A DNA stretch of 31,648 bases, taken from a virus. Both the position numbers and the translations under genes were made by a program. Numbering within the stretch: the stretch's first letter is position 1; each line of letters starts with the position of its first letter. The DNA lies in the IMG/VR virus record IMGVR_UViG_3300021957_002958, positions 1 through 31,648 of that record, one strand, 5' to 3'. This document shows positions 1-6,954 of the stretch, piece by piece. The notes under the pieces were generated by a model. The model was not told the origin of the DNA and searched no databases. It saw nothing but the letters and a program-made list of their open reading frames with translations.

Positions 1-378
1 ATATCTTGCAACTAATCTTGATTGAGTAGCATGACCACTCGGATAAGACCTTGATTTGTTTGTTTCGCTCGGCAATGTATTAATAGAAGAATCAACTTCT
101 ACTGGCCTATCACGATTAAAACTGCCCTTAAAGTAACCAATAATGTCAGTTGCCTGTTTGATTAAATCTCTCATTGCTTCACGGTCAAACTCCACACCTT
201 TTGATTTGCAATACTTCTCAACCGCATAAAATGGCTCGTGGTCGTGATTTCTGATAGACTGAACATCTTCTGCTGTTCTTGTTGTTACAGCGTTTACCAC
301 CTCACCAATCTCAGATGAGTTTTCTGGATGAGGCGGTAGTGTAATACTTTCTTCTAAGCCTGGTCTAAAATAGTTCAT
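1..378 (-). CDS. PAP2-superfamily phosphatase, N-terminal 126 residues (runs off window)
   Basis: The reading frame opens with ATG at 378 and stays open to base 1, so the C-terminus lies outside the window. Translating by hand gives two of the three signature motifs of the PAP2 / class A acid phosphatase superfamily: K84-x6-R91-P92 and P113-S114-G115-H116. The third motif (SRxxxxxHxxxD) would fall beyond the window edge. Members remove phosphate from lipid phosphates, sugar phosphates or other phosphomonoesters through a phospho-histidine intermediate. No signal peptide or membrane helix is visible in the first 126 residues, so a soluble acid-phosphatase or haloperoxidase-like form is more likely than a membrane lipid phosphatase. 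The gene starts on the base after the formate dehydrogenase stop codon, so the two are translationally linked. Substrate and final length are unknown. Confidence 0.8.
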   Translation of the reverse strand, partial: MNYFRPGLEESITLPPHPENSSEIGEVVNAVTTRTAEDVQSIRNHDHEPFYAVEKYCKSKGVEFDREAMRDLIKQATDIIGYFKGSFNRDRPVEVDSSINTLPSETNKSRSYPSGHATQSRLVARY

Positions 379-1575
379 TTACTTTTTAAACTCCGCTGCT
401 TCTTCAGAACCGCCTGTTGCAGTTCCTTTAGTGTAAGAGTGAGCGCCCATGCCAGCAAGGTCTCCGTCTTTAACAATTAGATATTCATCTCTGATATCAA
501 AACCAGCAAAGTAACATTCTAGTATTTCTCTAACGCCGTCTGCATATCTTGTCTGTGCTGATAATGAAGTTCCAGAAGTGTGTGGTGTCATTCCGTGATG
601 AGGCATTGTTCTCCAAACATGGTCGTTAGGGGCAGGTTGTGGGAACCAGACATCGCCAGCATACCCTGATAGTTGCCCTGACTCACATGCACGAGCAATA
701 GCGTCTTTATCACAGATTTTACCTCTTGCAGTATTAATAATGTATGCGCCTTTCTTACACTTAGCAATCATCTCGTCATCAAACAAGTGTTCTGTTTCGG
801 GGTGTAGTGGGCAACTAATATTAATTACATCACAATGTCTAACTAAAGACTCAACTGAATCATGATAGATTAAACCTAATTCTCTTTCTACTTTATTAGG
901 TAGTCTGTGTTTATCGAAGTAGTGAAGATGTACATCAAATGGTTTCATCTTTCTTAACATATCAATACCGATACGGCCAGCAGCGATTGTGCCGACATGC
1001 ATACCTTCAACATCATATGACCTTGAAACTGCATCAGCAATGTGCCAACCACCCTCATTCACAATATTGTGTTGAGTAGTAAAATCTCTTACTAAAACTA
1101 AAATCTGCATAACGATATGTTCTGCAACAGACCTTGAATTACAATAAGTTACTTCAACAACATCAATGTTGTGGTCCATAGCAGCCTGTAAATCAACATG
1201 GTCTGAACCAATACCAGCGGTAATCGCCATCTTTAAAAGAGGCGCACTTTCCATTTTCTCTCTTGTTACATAGTAAGGAAAGAATGGTTGAGAAATAACA
1301 ATATCTGCATCAACTAATTCTCTATCAGCTTCACAACCTTCGCCATCTTTGTCAGATGTAACGACTAATGAATGACCTCTTTCTTCTAAAAACTTTCTAA
1401 GGCCTAGTTCACCAGACACGCAACCTAATAGTTCACCAGGTGTAAAATCTCTGCCTTGAGGACTAGGTAATGTCATGCCGTCAGGATATTTGTCTATTTT
1501 AGGTAAATCGCTTAGTGGATAACTTTCTGGCATTCCGCCCTTAGGGTCATCATATAATACGCATAATACTTTCAT
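379..1575 (-). CDS. fdh: NAD-dependent formate dehydrogenase (D-2-hydroxyacid dehydrogenase superfamily)
   Basis: Predicted cytoplasmic homodimeric enzyme oxidising formate to CO2 with reduction of NAD+ to NADH. At 398 residues it matches the single-subunit, metal-free FDH family (about 400) and keeps the numbering of the Pseudomonas sp. 101 enzyme as I remember it. Residues known to bind substrate or catalyse are present: P97, F98, I122, N146, R284, Q313 and H332. The Rossmann motif is AAGRIG at 198-203, and D221, which selects NAD over NADP, is retained; the next residue is Lys instead of Arg, and 99 is Phe instead of Trp. The family-typical C-terminus GAHSYxKG...GGSEEAA is complete. This separates it from generic glycerate or lactate dehydrogenases. 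A strong Shine-Dalgarno (AAGGAGAAG) precedes ATG 1575, and the ATG overlaps the gp16 stop (TAATG), so it should be expressed late. No frameshift or truncation is seen. Confidence 0.96.
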   Translation of the reverse strand: MKVLCVLYDDPKGGMPESYPLSDLPKIDKYPDGMTLPSPQGRDFTPGELLGCVSGELGLRKFLEERGHSLVVTSDKDGEGCEADRELVDADIVISQPFFPYYVTREKMESAPLLKMAITAGIGSDHVDLQAAMDHNIDVVEVTYCNSRSVAEHIVMQILVLVRDFTTQHNIVNEGGWHIADAVSRSYDVEGMHVGTIAAGRIGIDMLRKMKPFDVHLHYFDKHRLPNKVERELGLIYHDSVESLVRHCDVINISCPLHPETEHLFDDEMIAKCKKGAYIINTARGKICDKDAIARACESGQLSGYAGDVWFPQPAPNDHVWRTMPHHGMTPHTSGTSLSAQTRYADGVREILECYFAGFDIRDEYLIVKDGDLAGMGAHSYTKGTATGGSEEAAEFKK

Positions 1576-1985
1576 TATTTCTTCTCCTTTAATAGTTTTG
1601 TTAATTCTGTTGTTGAACCCACAAACAAAGCGTTAGTAACACTTTTGGGGCCTGTGTTGGGCACTTCTTTGAGTTTCTTGAGTTTTTCTTGCATTGCCAT
1701 CAAGTCTTTAGAAACATCTGCAACCGTTTTTATGAGTTGTCCTGCGACCTCATACGCACGAGGATGTTCTCCTTCTTTCGCTAATGCCAGTATGCCATCT
1801 ATTGCACTATTTCCTTTTTCTAACATCTTATATAGATTCTCACGGCCTGTGTCGAAATCGACTTCTGCGTCCTTATCTATAGGAACTGCAATCTGCGTTT
1901 CTTCTACTGTTGCAATCTCAGTCGGTTCTATGACCTCTGGTACAATATTTAAAATGTCGTTTAGGTTGTCGTCTATATCACTCAT
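1575..1985 (-). CDS. 16: Small terminase subunit (T4 gp16-like)
   Basis: Small terminase protein, which in T4-like phages regulates the large terminase gp17 during DNA packaging and recognises phage DNA. The 136-residue protein is acidic at the N-terminus (1-48), with a predicted helical core from about residue 50 (NLYKMLEKG, then PRAYEVAGQLIKTVADV) to 105, and a C-terminal SVTNALFVGSTTEL segment typical of gp16 in marine T4-like phages. The position right after gp13-gp14-gp15 fits T4 gene order, although two oxygenase genes intervene. The normal downstream neighbour gp17 is not next; a formate dehydrogenase and a phosphatase occupy that place. There is only a weak Shine-Dalgarno (AAG) before ATG 1985, and translation is probably coupled to the upstream oxygenase, whose stop is 3 nt away. 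Confidence 0.85.
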   Translation of the reverse strand: MSDIDDNLNDILNIVPEVIEPTEIATVEETQIAVPIDKDAEVDFDTGRENLYKMLEKGNSAIDGILALAKEGEHPRAYEVAGQLIKTVADVSKDLMAMQEKLKKLKEVPNTGPKSVTNALFVGSTTELTKLLKEKK

Positions 1986-1988
1986 ATC

Positions 1989-2561
1989 TTAAAAATAGTT
2001 AAAATTAATATTCAATCTTCTTGTTGCATTTGTACAGGTTGTACTATGATGTGGTCTGCTCGAATTAAATAATAAAAGTCTGTTTCCAACACTTTCAATT
2101 TCAGTACCATCTTCTAGTACAGTTAATCCATCATTATCGTTTATGTAAAACAAAGCACCTTTCTGTTCGAATGGAAAATCAGTATGATATGAATGATTAA
2201 GTCTAGTATGTGTTCTTGGGTGGTAATTAATACTACACCTTATTAATGACTTCATCTCAAGCATATTCATAACCGGCACAAGTTTATTCCATGTCGTTTC
2301 ATTTGTATAAAGTAGATTATCTGCATATACTTTATGGGCTAACATAAAATCATAATCTAATTCTTCCTCTGTCAAACTTTTAATTGGCCAATCTGGCGAT
2401 AAGTTTAAATGTTTGCGTTTATCTTCCAAATTATTATGCTCTCTAATACCATTTACAGTTTCATAATGGTACCAATTAAATGTGTTTGATTCAAAATATG
2501 CTTTTAAATCACGGTATGTTTCGCCGTCTAATACATTGTCAATAATTTTATAATCAATCAT
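1989..2561 (-). CDS. 2OG-Fe(II) oxygenase-like protein, copy B of tandem pair
   Basis: Putative 2-oxoglutarate/Fe(II)-dependent dioxygenase of 190 residues. The iron triad can be proposed as H126-x-D128 (HTD) with a distal His in SRPHHST (H171 or H172), and a 2OG-binding Arg at R181 or R182 just before the final strand LNINFNYF. These features sit in a cupin-like beta-rich C-terminal half (about 105-190); the N-terminal 100 residues are helical and carry an insertion relative to the neighbouring copy. It is paralogous to the protein encoded at 2565-3089, with which it shares LFYxNxNDGLTxLEDGTEIxSV and PHHSTTCT. It lies between gp15 and gp16 and is 3 nt from both flanking genes. Substrate is unknown: a protein, nucleotide or small-molecule hydroxylase are all possible. 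Confidence 0.75.
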   Translation of the reverse strand: MIDYKIIDNVLDGETYRDLKAYFESNTFNWYHYETVNGIREHNNLEDKRKHLNLSPDWPIKSLTEEELDYDFMLAHKVYADNLLYTNETTWNKLVPVMNMLEMKSLIRCSINYHPRTHTRLNHSYHTDFPFEQKGALFYINDNDGLTVLEDGTEIESVGNRLLLFNSSRPHHSTTCTNATRRLNINFNYF

Positions 2562-2564
2562 AAC

Positions 2565-3089
2565 TTAAAAATAATTAAAATTCAAATTCACTCGTCTAGC
2601 TGCATCTGTGCAAGTGGTACTGTGGTGAGGCTTACTTGCATCATGCAATAAAATTCTGTTTTCTACACTTTTTATTTCAGTACCATCCTCTAGTATAGTT
2701 AATCCATCATTTGTATTTAAATAGAACAAAGCGCCTGTGTGTTCATATGGCAAGTCTGTATGGTCTTGATGATGAACTATTCTTGGTGTTTTAGGATATG
2801 AATTTGCTTTTGCTCTTATTAAAGATTTAGGTTCTAGAACACTAAGTATGGGTTGTATTGCATTCCAAACATCTGGAGAAGTTACTAGCATACTTTCACG
2901 AAAAATCGAGTGGAACCAAAAAAAATTCCAATCCTTTTGGTCTTGAGTTAATGGTTCTATAGCCCAACTTGGGTTAACAACATCTTTTTCAAAATACCAA
3001 GAAATTTTATCTCCTAACATAAAATCTTTTAATATATCAAAGTCATTGGTGTTTAGTGCATTATCTATAATCTTATACTCACTTTCCAT
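2565..3089 (-). CDS. 2OG-Fe(II) oxygenase-like protein, copy A of tandem pair
   Basis: Putative 2OG-Fe(II) dioxygenase of 174 residues, upstream member of the tandem pair. Proposed ligands are H110-x-D112 (HTD), a distal His in SKPHHST (H155 or H156) and R165/R166 ahead of the last strand VNLNFNYF. The C-terminal half is closely similar to the next gene at protein and DNA level, whereas the N-terminal thirds have diverged, with about 16 residues fewer here. ATG 3089 is preceded by an AGGAAT-type Shine-Dalgarno on the minus strand. It follows gp15 by 18 nt, so it is transcribed with the neck/tail genes. A role in modifying virion proteins or host metabolites during late infection can be proposed from position only; no substrate is indicated by the sequence. 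Confidence 0.75.
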   Translation of the reverse strand: MESEYKIIDNALNTNDFDILKDFMLGDKISWYFEKDVVNPSWAIEPLTQDQKDWNFFWFHSIFRESMLVTSPDVWNAIQPILSVLEPKSLIRAKANSYPKTPRIVHHQDHTDLPYEHTGALFYLNTNDGLTILEDGTEIKSVENRILLHDASKPHHSTTCTDAARRVNLNFNYF

Positions 3090-3107
3090 AATATAAATTC
3101 CTACTAT

Positions 3108-3920
3108 TTAAACATCATTACCTGTTTCTTCATCATAGTTTTTGCCGTCATCAAAGAAGTCTAATGTTGTTGTATATGTATATGTGTCATCTTTATCTGC
3201 ACTCGATGGATTAGGAGTAACTGTAACTCTTTCACTTCGAGATGGACTCTGGTCAGATGAGTCAGCATACAAGTCTGCCGATACTGTTTTGATAACAGCA
3301 GATGTGCTCACAGGTCCATATAGATATATCTTTGCAGTAAAGTTTAGTGTATATTCGATTCTTCTTGTCGTTGTCAAGTCGCCGGCATATGAATCATCAT
3401 AACTTACATTTTCTAATATAAAAGGTATATCTCTCTTTGTGCCCATTGTAGAATTTTCAATCATTGTTACTGTGTAATCGGGTTGAAAATATGGCAGTAT
3501 TTGTTCAACAATCTGTAGTCCGTCATCCGAATTAGATGTAAACACACTCAGTTGAAAACTCACATCATAAGGCACAGGCGAGTATTGTGTATTCAGTTTT
3601 GTTGTATCCGCATTTGTTGTAACAACGCCTCGTTTTTGATTCTTGTTTAACTTACGAGAAGCATCATAACTGTAACCAGTGATATCAAAAGCCATACGAG
3701 GTAGAGTAATAGCCACACTTGAATCTGTTCCAGTTAAACTAGATTGTTGTTCTAGTCGTGCAATAAACTTTTCCCTTGGCGAATACGACAAAGGTACTTT
3801 GATGTTCTGTAAAGGATTCCCGCTAGAATCTAAGCGTTTGATATTGATATTATTAAATATCGTACCGAACGCAATTACAGTATTGCGAATTTGTTTGTGG
3901 TAAAAGTGTTCTCCAAACAT
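3108..3920 (-). CDS. 15: Tail sheath stabiliser and completion protein (T4 gp15-like)
   Basis: Virion protein forming the ring that caps the tail tube and sheath and connects the tail to the neck. The start FGEHFYHKQIRNTVIAFGTIFNNI followed by PLSYSPREKFIARL and ITLPRMAFDITGYSYDASRK is the conserved gp15 pattern of marine T4-like phages; the middle holds VPYDVSFQLSVFT and EQILPYFQPDY. The 270 residues are close to T4 gp15 (about 270). The last 45 residues are a hydrophilic, low-complexity Ser/Asp-rich tail (SSDQSPSRSE to the end) that looks like a clade-specific extension. The start overlaps the gp14 stop (TAATG), giving coupled translation. Confidence 0.9.
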   Translation of the reverse strand: MFGEHFYHKQIRNTVIAFGTIFNNINIKRLDSSGNPLQNIKVPLSYSPREKFIARLEQQSSLTGTDSSVAITLPRMAFDITGYSYDASRKLNKNQKRGVVTTNADTTKLNTQYSPVPYDVSFQLSVFTSNSDDGLQIVEQILPYFQPDYTVTMIENSTMGTKRDIPFILENVSYDDSYAGDLTTTRRIEYTLNFTAKIYLYGPVSTSAVIKTVSADLYADSSDQSPSRSERVTVTPNPSSADKDDTYTYTTTLDFFDDGKNYDEETGNDV

Positions 3921-4687
3921 TAGTAGTCGTCAACCTCCCCAAATGGATTTCTTTCACTAAAGTCGAGTATGTCGTCAGCAGTGGAAGAAGTGTTTGTGCC
4001 GGCCGCAGTTTCAAATGCCTGCCCCATGTCAACAGGTTGTTGAGTCGCCATTGTGAAGTCCTCATTGACAAAGTAATCAATCGCCCCAATACTACTTTCC
4101 ATTACAAATGAACCTGTTTCGTTCTCTAGTGCAAACTGGAACTGCATTGTGTCAGTTGATAAGTCATCTTCTGTTTGGTCAATAGAAGCAATACCAGTAT
4201 CGAGTCTTTCTGAAGAATATTCCCAAGTTGTACATGATAGTTTGTAAACTGGCAACGCACTCTGTTGATAGAATGGCGCTTCATGTTCTACGAATTGAAT
4301 CTCAAAGAATTTCTTCGTAGTTGGGAAGTAAACTAAATCGCCCTCTTGTGGGCGTTCTGTAACTAAGTCTGAATTGTTGCCTACTAGAGTTTCCCATCTC
4401 AACTTAGAAACTGTAAACTGAATATCATCTCTAAGTTCTAGACCAAACTTCTTAATAATCTCTTGTTCGCCCATATAACCATCAGAATTATCAACATACA
4501 TTTCAATGATATAAGAATCATCAAACGAGCTCGCAGGGTCCTCACCAAAGATTGTGTCTTTGTTTGCTACTTTTCTTGGTAGATAATAGACATCTTGGCC
4601 ATAAATCTTCAGTTGTTCGATTATTAAATCTTCGTATAATCTTTGTTCTGAAGTGGTGCCTGTGTCGAAATAGACATTAGTTGGCAT
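3920..4687 (-). CDS. 14: Neck protein (T4 gp14-like)
   Basis: Head-completion/neck protein that with gp13 seals the portal vertex after packaging and provides the tail-joining surface. The N-terminal half (about 1-155) carries the conserved pattern: YFDTGTTSEQRLYEDLIIEQ, then GQDVYYLPRKV, IIKKFGLELRDDIQFTVSK and a PQEGDLVYFPTTKKFFEI segment. The C-terminal 90 residues are acidic and less conserved, ending NPFGEVDDY, a type of ending also seen in cyanophage gp14. Length (255) fits T4 gp14 (256). It lies between gp13 (4-nt gap) and gp15 (1-nt overlap), the T4 gene order. Confidence 0.9.
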   Translation of the reverse strand: MPTNVYFDTGTTSEQRLYEDLIIEQLKIYGQDVYYLPRKVANKDTIFGEDPASSFDDSYIIEMYVDNSDGYMGEQEIIKKFGLELRDDIQFTVSKLRWETLVGNNSDLVTERPQEGDLVYFPTTKKFFEIQFVEHEAPFYQQSALPVYKLSCTTWEYSSERLDTGIASIDQTEDDLSTDTMQFQFALENETGSFVMESSIGAIDYFVNEDFTMATQQPVDMGQAFETAAGTNTSSTADDILDFSERNPFGEVDDY

Positions 4688-4691
4688 TTAG

Positions 4692-5498
4692 TTATCCCTG
4701 TTGCATGTGTGGTGGTTCTTCATAATTAAGCCTGATTTCTTCTTCAAGTTTTTGTTGTTCATCAATAGCAGAAGAAAACAATTCAGGTCCGTTAAGCGTT
4801 ACGCCACCGAGCATCGCTGTGCCTGAAAATTTAGATAAGTTTTGACCCCATTGTCTTTTGATTAGTGCAGTTGTATATCTTTTTAAATAGATATCATCAT
4901 AGAGGTCTGTATATGTGTCTGGGTCAACTTTACGATAAACTTCAAAAATTAAATATTCACCAGCAGTAATATCATTTGACCAATCCATATCAAGATATAG
5001 TCTGTTTGAGAGTTGATTAAATCTCATTGGCTTTTCACCCACTAATATGTGGTCAAGAAAGTCTAGATGTTGCATTGTCATTTCATAATGAACAATACTT
5101 GTAGATGAAAAATCGTACAAATCATTTAGTCTTAGTTGGTATCTCACATCAAACATGTTTAGGTTTGCTCTGTCTGATAATGGGAATACATTAACAACAG
5201 AAATAACTGAAGAAGGAACAACAAGAAAGTTGTTGCCTGTTTTCCATGCTGTCGTAACAGAATTATCTGTTACTGATTCGGAACTGTCTGCTGTCATACG
5301 AGTAACATCGGACTCTGTTACCAGATACTTTAAATACATTCTTTCGACACCATCTGTGTGGTATTGTGCAAAATACTGTAGTGCTTCATCAAGCCTATCT
5401 TCTACTTGGTCGTCATCAACATTAATATCGATAACAGGCTTACCTAAGTTTCTTAGACAGTATTGTTTTAATGTTTCTCTTGTACTTGGAGTTGCCAT
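4692..5498 (-). CDS. 13: Neck protein (T4 gp13-like)
   Basis: Head-completion/neck protein, partner of gp14. Recognised from TRETLKQYCLRNLGKPVIDINVDDDQVEDRLDEAL at residues 5-39, the QYFAQYHTDGVER motif after it, and the later EYLIFEVYRKVDPDTYTDLYDDIYLKRYTTALIKRQWGQNL region at about 183-222, features shared by gp13 of marine T4-like phages. The protein is 268 residues, slightly shorter than T4 gp13 (about 309). A good Shine-Dalgarno (AAGGA) precedes ATG 5498 in the 30-nt gap to the upstream fibre gene; no perfect late promoter is present there, so it is probably read through from upstream. Confidence 0.9.
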   Translation of the reverse strand: MATPSTRETLKQYCLRNLGKPVIDINVDDDQVEDRLDEALQYFAQYHTDGVERMYLKYLVTESDVTRMTADSSESVTDNSVTTAWKTGNNFLVVPSSVISVVNVFPLSDRANLNMFDVRYQLRLNDLYDFSSTSIVHYEMTMQHLDFLDHILVGEKPMRFNQLSNRLYLDMDWSNDITAGEYLIFEVYRKVDPDTYTDLYDDIYLKRYTTALIKRQWGQNLSKFSGTAMLGGVTLNGPELFSSAIDEQQKLEEEIRLNYEEPPHMQQG

Positions 5499-5528
5499 AA
5501 TTGTTTTCCTTTATCTTACTATTTAGTA

Positions 5529-6947
5529 TTACCCTAAAGCGACAGCCTGTGCAATTGCGAAGGCCTGTGATGCCTTTGTATTAGCAAGAGTGGTGTTTGC
5601 ATCTATCTGTGTCTGTATTGCACTCGTAACACCATCAACATAATTTAATTCAGTTGCACTAGCATTTACAGCTGCAAGTTTAGTAAAGTCTGCTTGAACG
5701 AGTCCAGAAACGCCATCTAGTAGATTTAATTCTTCTGGAGTTGATGTAATCTGTGTATTACTTGCAGCCGCAAGAACAGGTAGAGTACCAGATACATTTG
5801 GTAAAGTGATTGTTCTATCTGCCGTTGGGTCTGTTACTACTAATGTTGTTTCGTAACCGTCATCTGTTGCGCCTTCAAATATAACACTTGTATTAACTGT
5901 AACAGTTGAGAACTCAGAAGCGCCACCGCCTGTAATGTCTGTTAGGTATGCGACTGTACCAGAAGCGTCTTGAATTGTAACTGTTCTATCTGCCGTTGGG
6001 TCTGTAATTGTAAAAGTTGTTTCGTAGGCGTCAGCTGTTGCACCTTCAAATACTAGTGGACTTGCGCCTGAAAAATGAACAACACCTGTTACTGTAGCTG
6101 CATTAATTATTGGTGCAGTTAAAGTTTTGTTTGTTAGTGTGTCTGTTGTGTCTTTTAGAACAATTGTACCAGTTGCGTTTGGTAATGATATTGTTCTATC
6201 AGCAGTTGGGTCTACGGTTGTTAATGTTGTTTCGTGTGCATCAGCAGTTGCGCCTTCAAAAACAAAAGCATTTTGAATATTAATTGTTGATGAGTCAACT
6301 GTAGTTGTTGTACCAGAAACAGTTAAGTCGCCAGCAACAGTAACATTAGCACCACTCATTGTTATTGCAGTAGTACTGCCTGATTTAATAATTAGGTCAC
6401 CACTTGAATTTGTTAATGAACCATAAGTAGTACCATCATCTTTTAATAAAACATCAGCACCACCAGCATCTAATATAATATCTGCAGCCGAATCTAAAGT
6501 TAAACTACTACCAGAAATTGTACCTGTTGTTAATGTACTGATTGTTTGTGAAGTTGTAGTTCCGCCAACAACACCATTAATTGTCGGTGCAGTTAATGTT
6601 TTATTTGTAAGTGTTGATGATGTGCCTGAAACATAAGTGTCTATCTGTGATGCGAGTAAGTATTTCTCTGTACCACCATCTGAGAAAAGAAACTTATCAG
6701 ATGCCGCCAAGGTAGCACTAGAACCGTCAGTAGCCGCATCAATATTAACAATTGCAGTAACATCACCGAATTCTAATGCACTTGCGCCAGAATTGACTTT
6801 TAATATTTGTCCTGCGGTGCCTATCGAAAGAGCGGCGCCAATACCACCGTGTGATAGGGGTATAAATTCGCCTGATTGATATTCTGCTAATCCTGTTGCA
6901 ACATCACTTGCATTAAAAACTGTTCTTATTGGTGTTTTTGCACTCAT
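5529..6947 (-). CDS. Repeat-rich tail fibre/structural protein, 472 aa
   Basis: Predicted fibrous virion protein. The N-terminus (1-65) has a SHGGIGAALSIGTAGQIL segment of the kind that begins many marine phage fibre proteins. The rest is made of beta-strand repeats: TLTNKTLTAPxING units, then several copies of VFEGATxDxYETTLxxxDPTADRTITLPNxSGT (about 225-260, 300-335, 355-390), and a TPEELNLLDGVSGLVQ helix-forming unit near 410. It ends in a short hydrophobic FAIAQAVALG, like two other fibres in the window. Low-complexity Ser/Thr/Ala composition and no catalytic motif argue for a trimeric fibre or whisker role. The attachment point (neck or baseplate) is unclear; its location just before gp13 is where T4 has wac (fibritin), but I see no fibritin similarity. 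Confidence 0.75.
   Translation of the reverse strand: MSAKTPIRTVFNASDVATGLAEYQSGEFIPLSHGGIGAALSIGTAGQILKVNSGASALEFGDVTAIVNIDAATDGSSATLAASDKFLFSDGGTEKYLLASQIDTYVSGTSSTLTNKTLTAPTINGVVGGTTTSQTISTLTTGTISGSSLTLDSAADIILDAGGADVLLKDDGTTYGSLTNSSGDLIIKSGSTTAITMSGANVTVAGDLTVSGTTTTVDSSTINIQNAFVFEGATADAHETTLTTVDPTADRTISLPNATGTIVLKDTTDTLTNKTLTAPIINAATVTGVVHFSGASPLVFEGATADAYETTFTITDPTADRTVTIQDASGTVAYLTDITGGGASEFSTVTVNTSVIFEGATDDGYETTLVVTDPTADRTITLPNVSGTLPVLAAASNTQITSTPEELNLLDGVSGLVQADFTKLAAVNASATELNYVDGVTSAIQTQIDANTTLANTKASQAFAIAQAVALG
5814..5831. repeat. Fibre DPTADRTI-coding repeat, example copy
   Basis: The plus-strand string TCTATCTGCCGTTGGGTC encodes (minus strand) DPTADR. Exact copies also lie at 5985-6002, 19750-19767 and 20992-21009, and near-copies recur in all five repeat-bearing fibre genes between 5529 and 22915. 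This is a protein-repeat family, not a mobile or CRISPR repeat. Confidence 0.8.
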
Positions 6948-6954
6948 AATCTTC

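Noticed and set aside
379-1575. Generic D-2-hydroxyacid dehydrogenase (glycerate, lactate or phosphoglycerate type)
   Set aside because: The FDH-specific residues (N146, Q313, H332), the N-terminal FDH extension and the GAHSYxKG...GGSEEAA C-terminus are all present.
3098-3108. CTACTATTTAA just before the oxygenase pair as a late promoter
   Set aside because: Reads TTAAATAG on the minus strand, short of the TATAAATA consensus seen elsewhere in perfect form.
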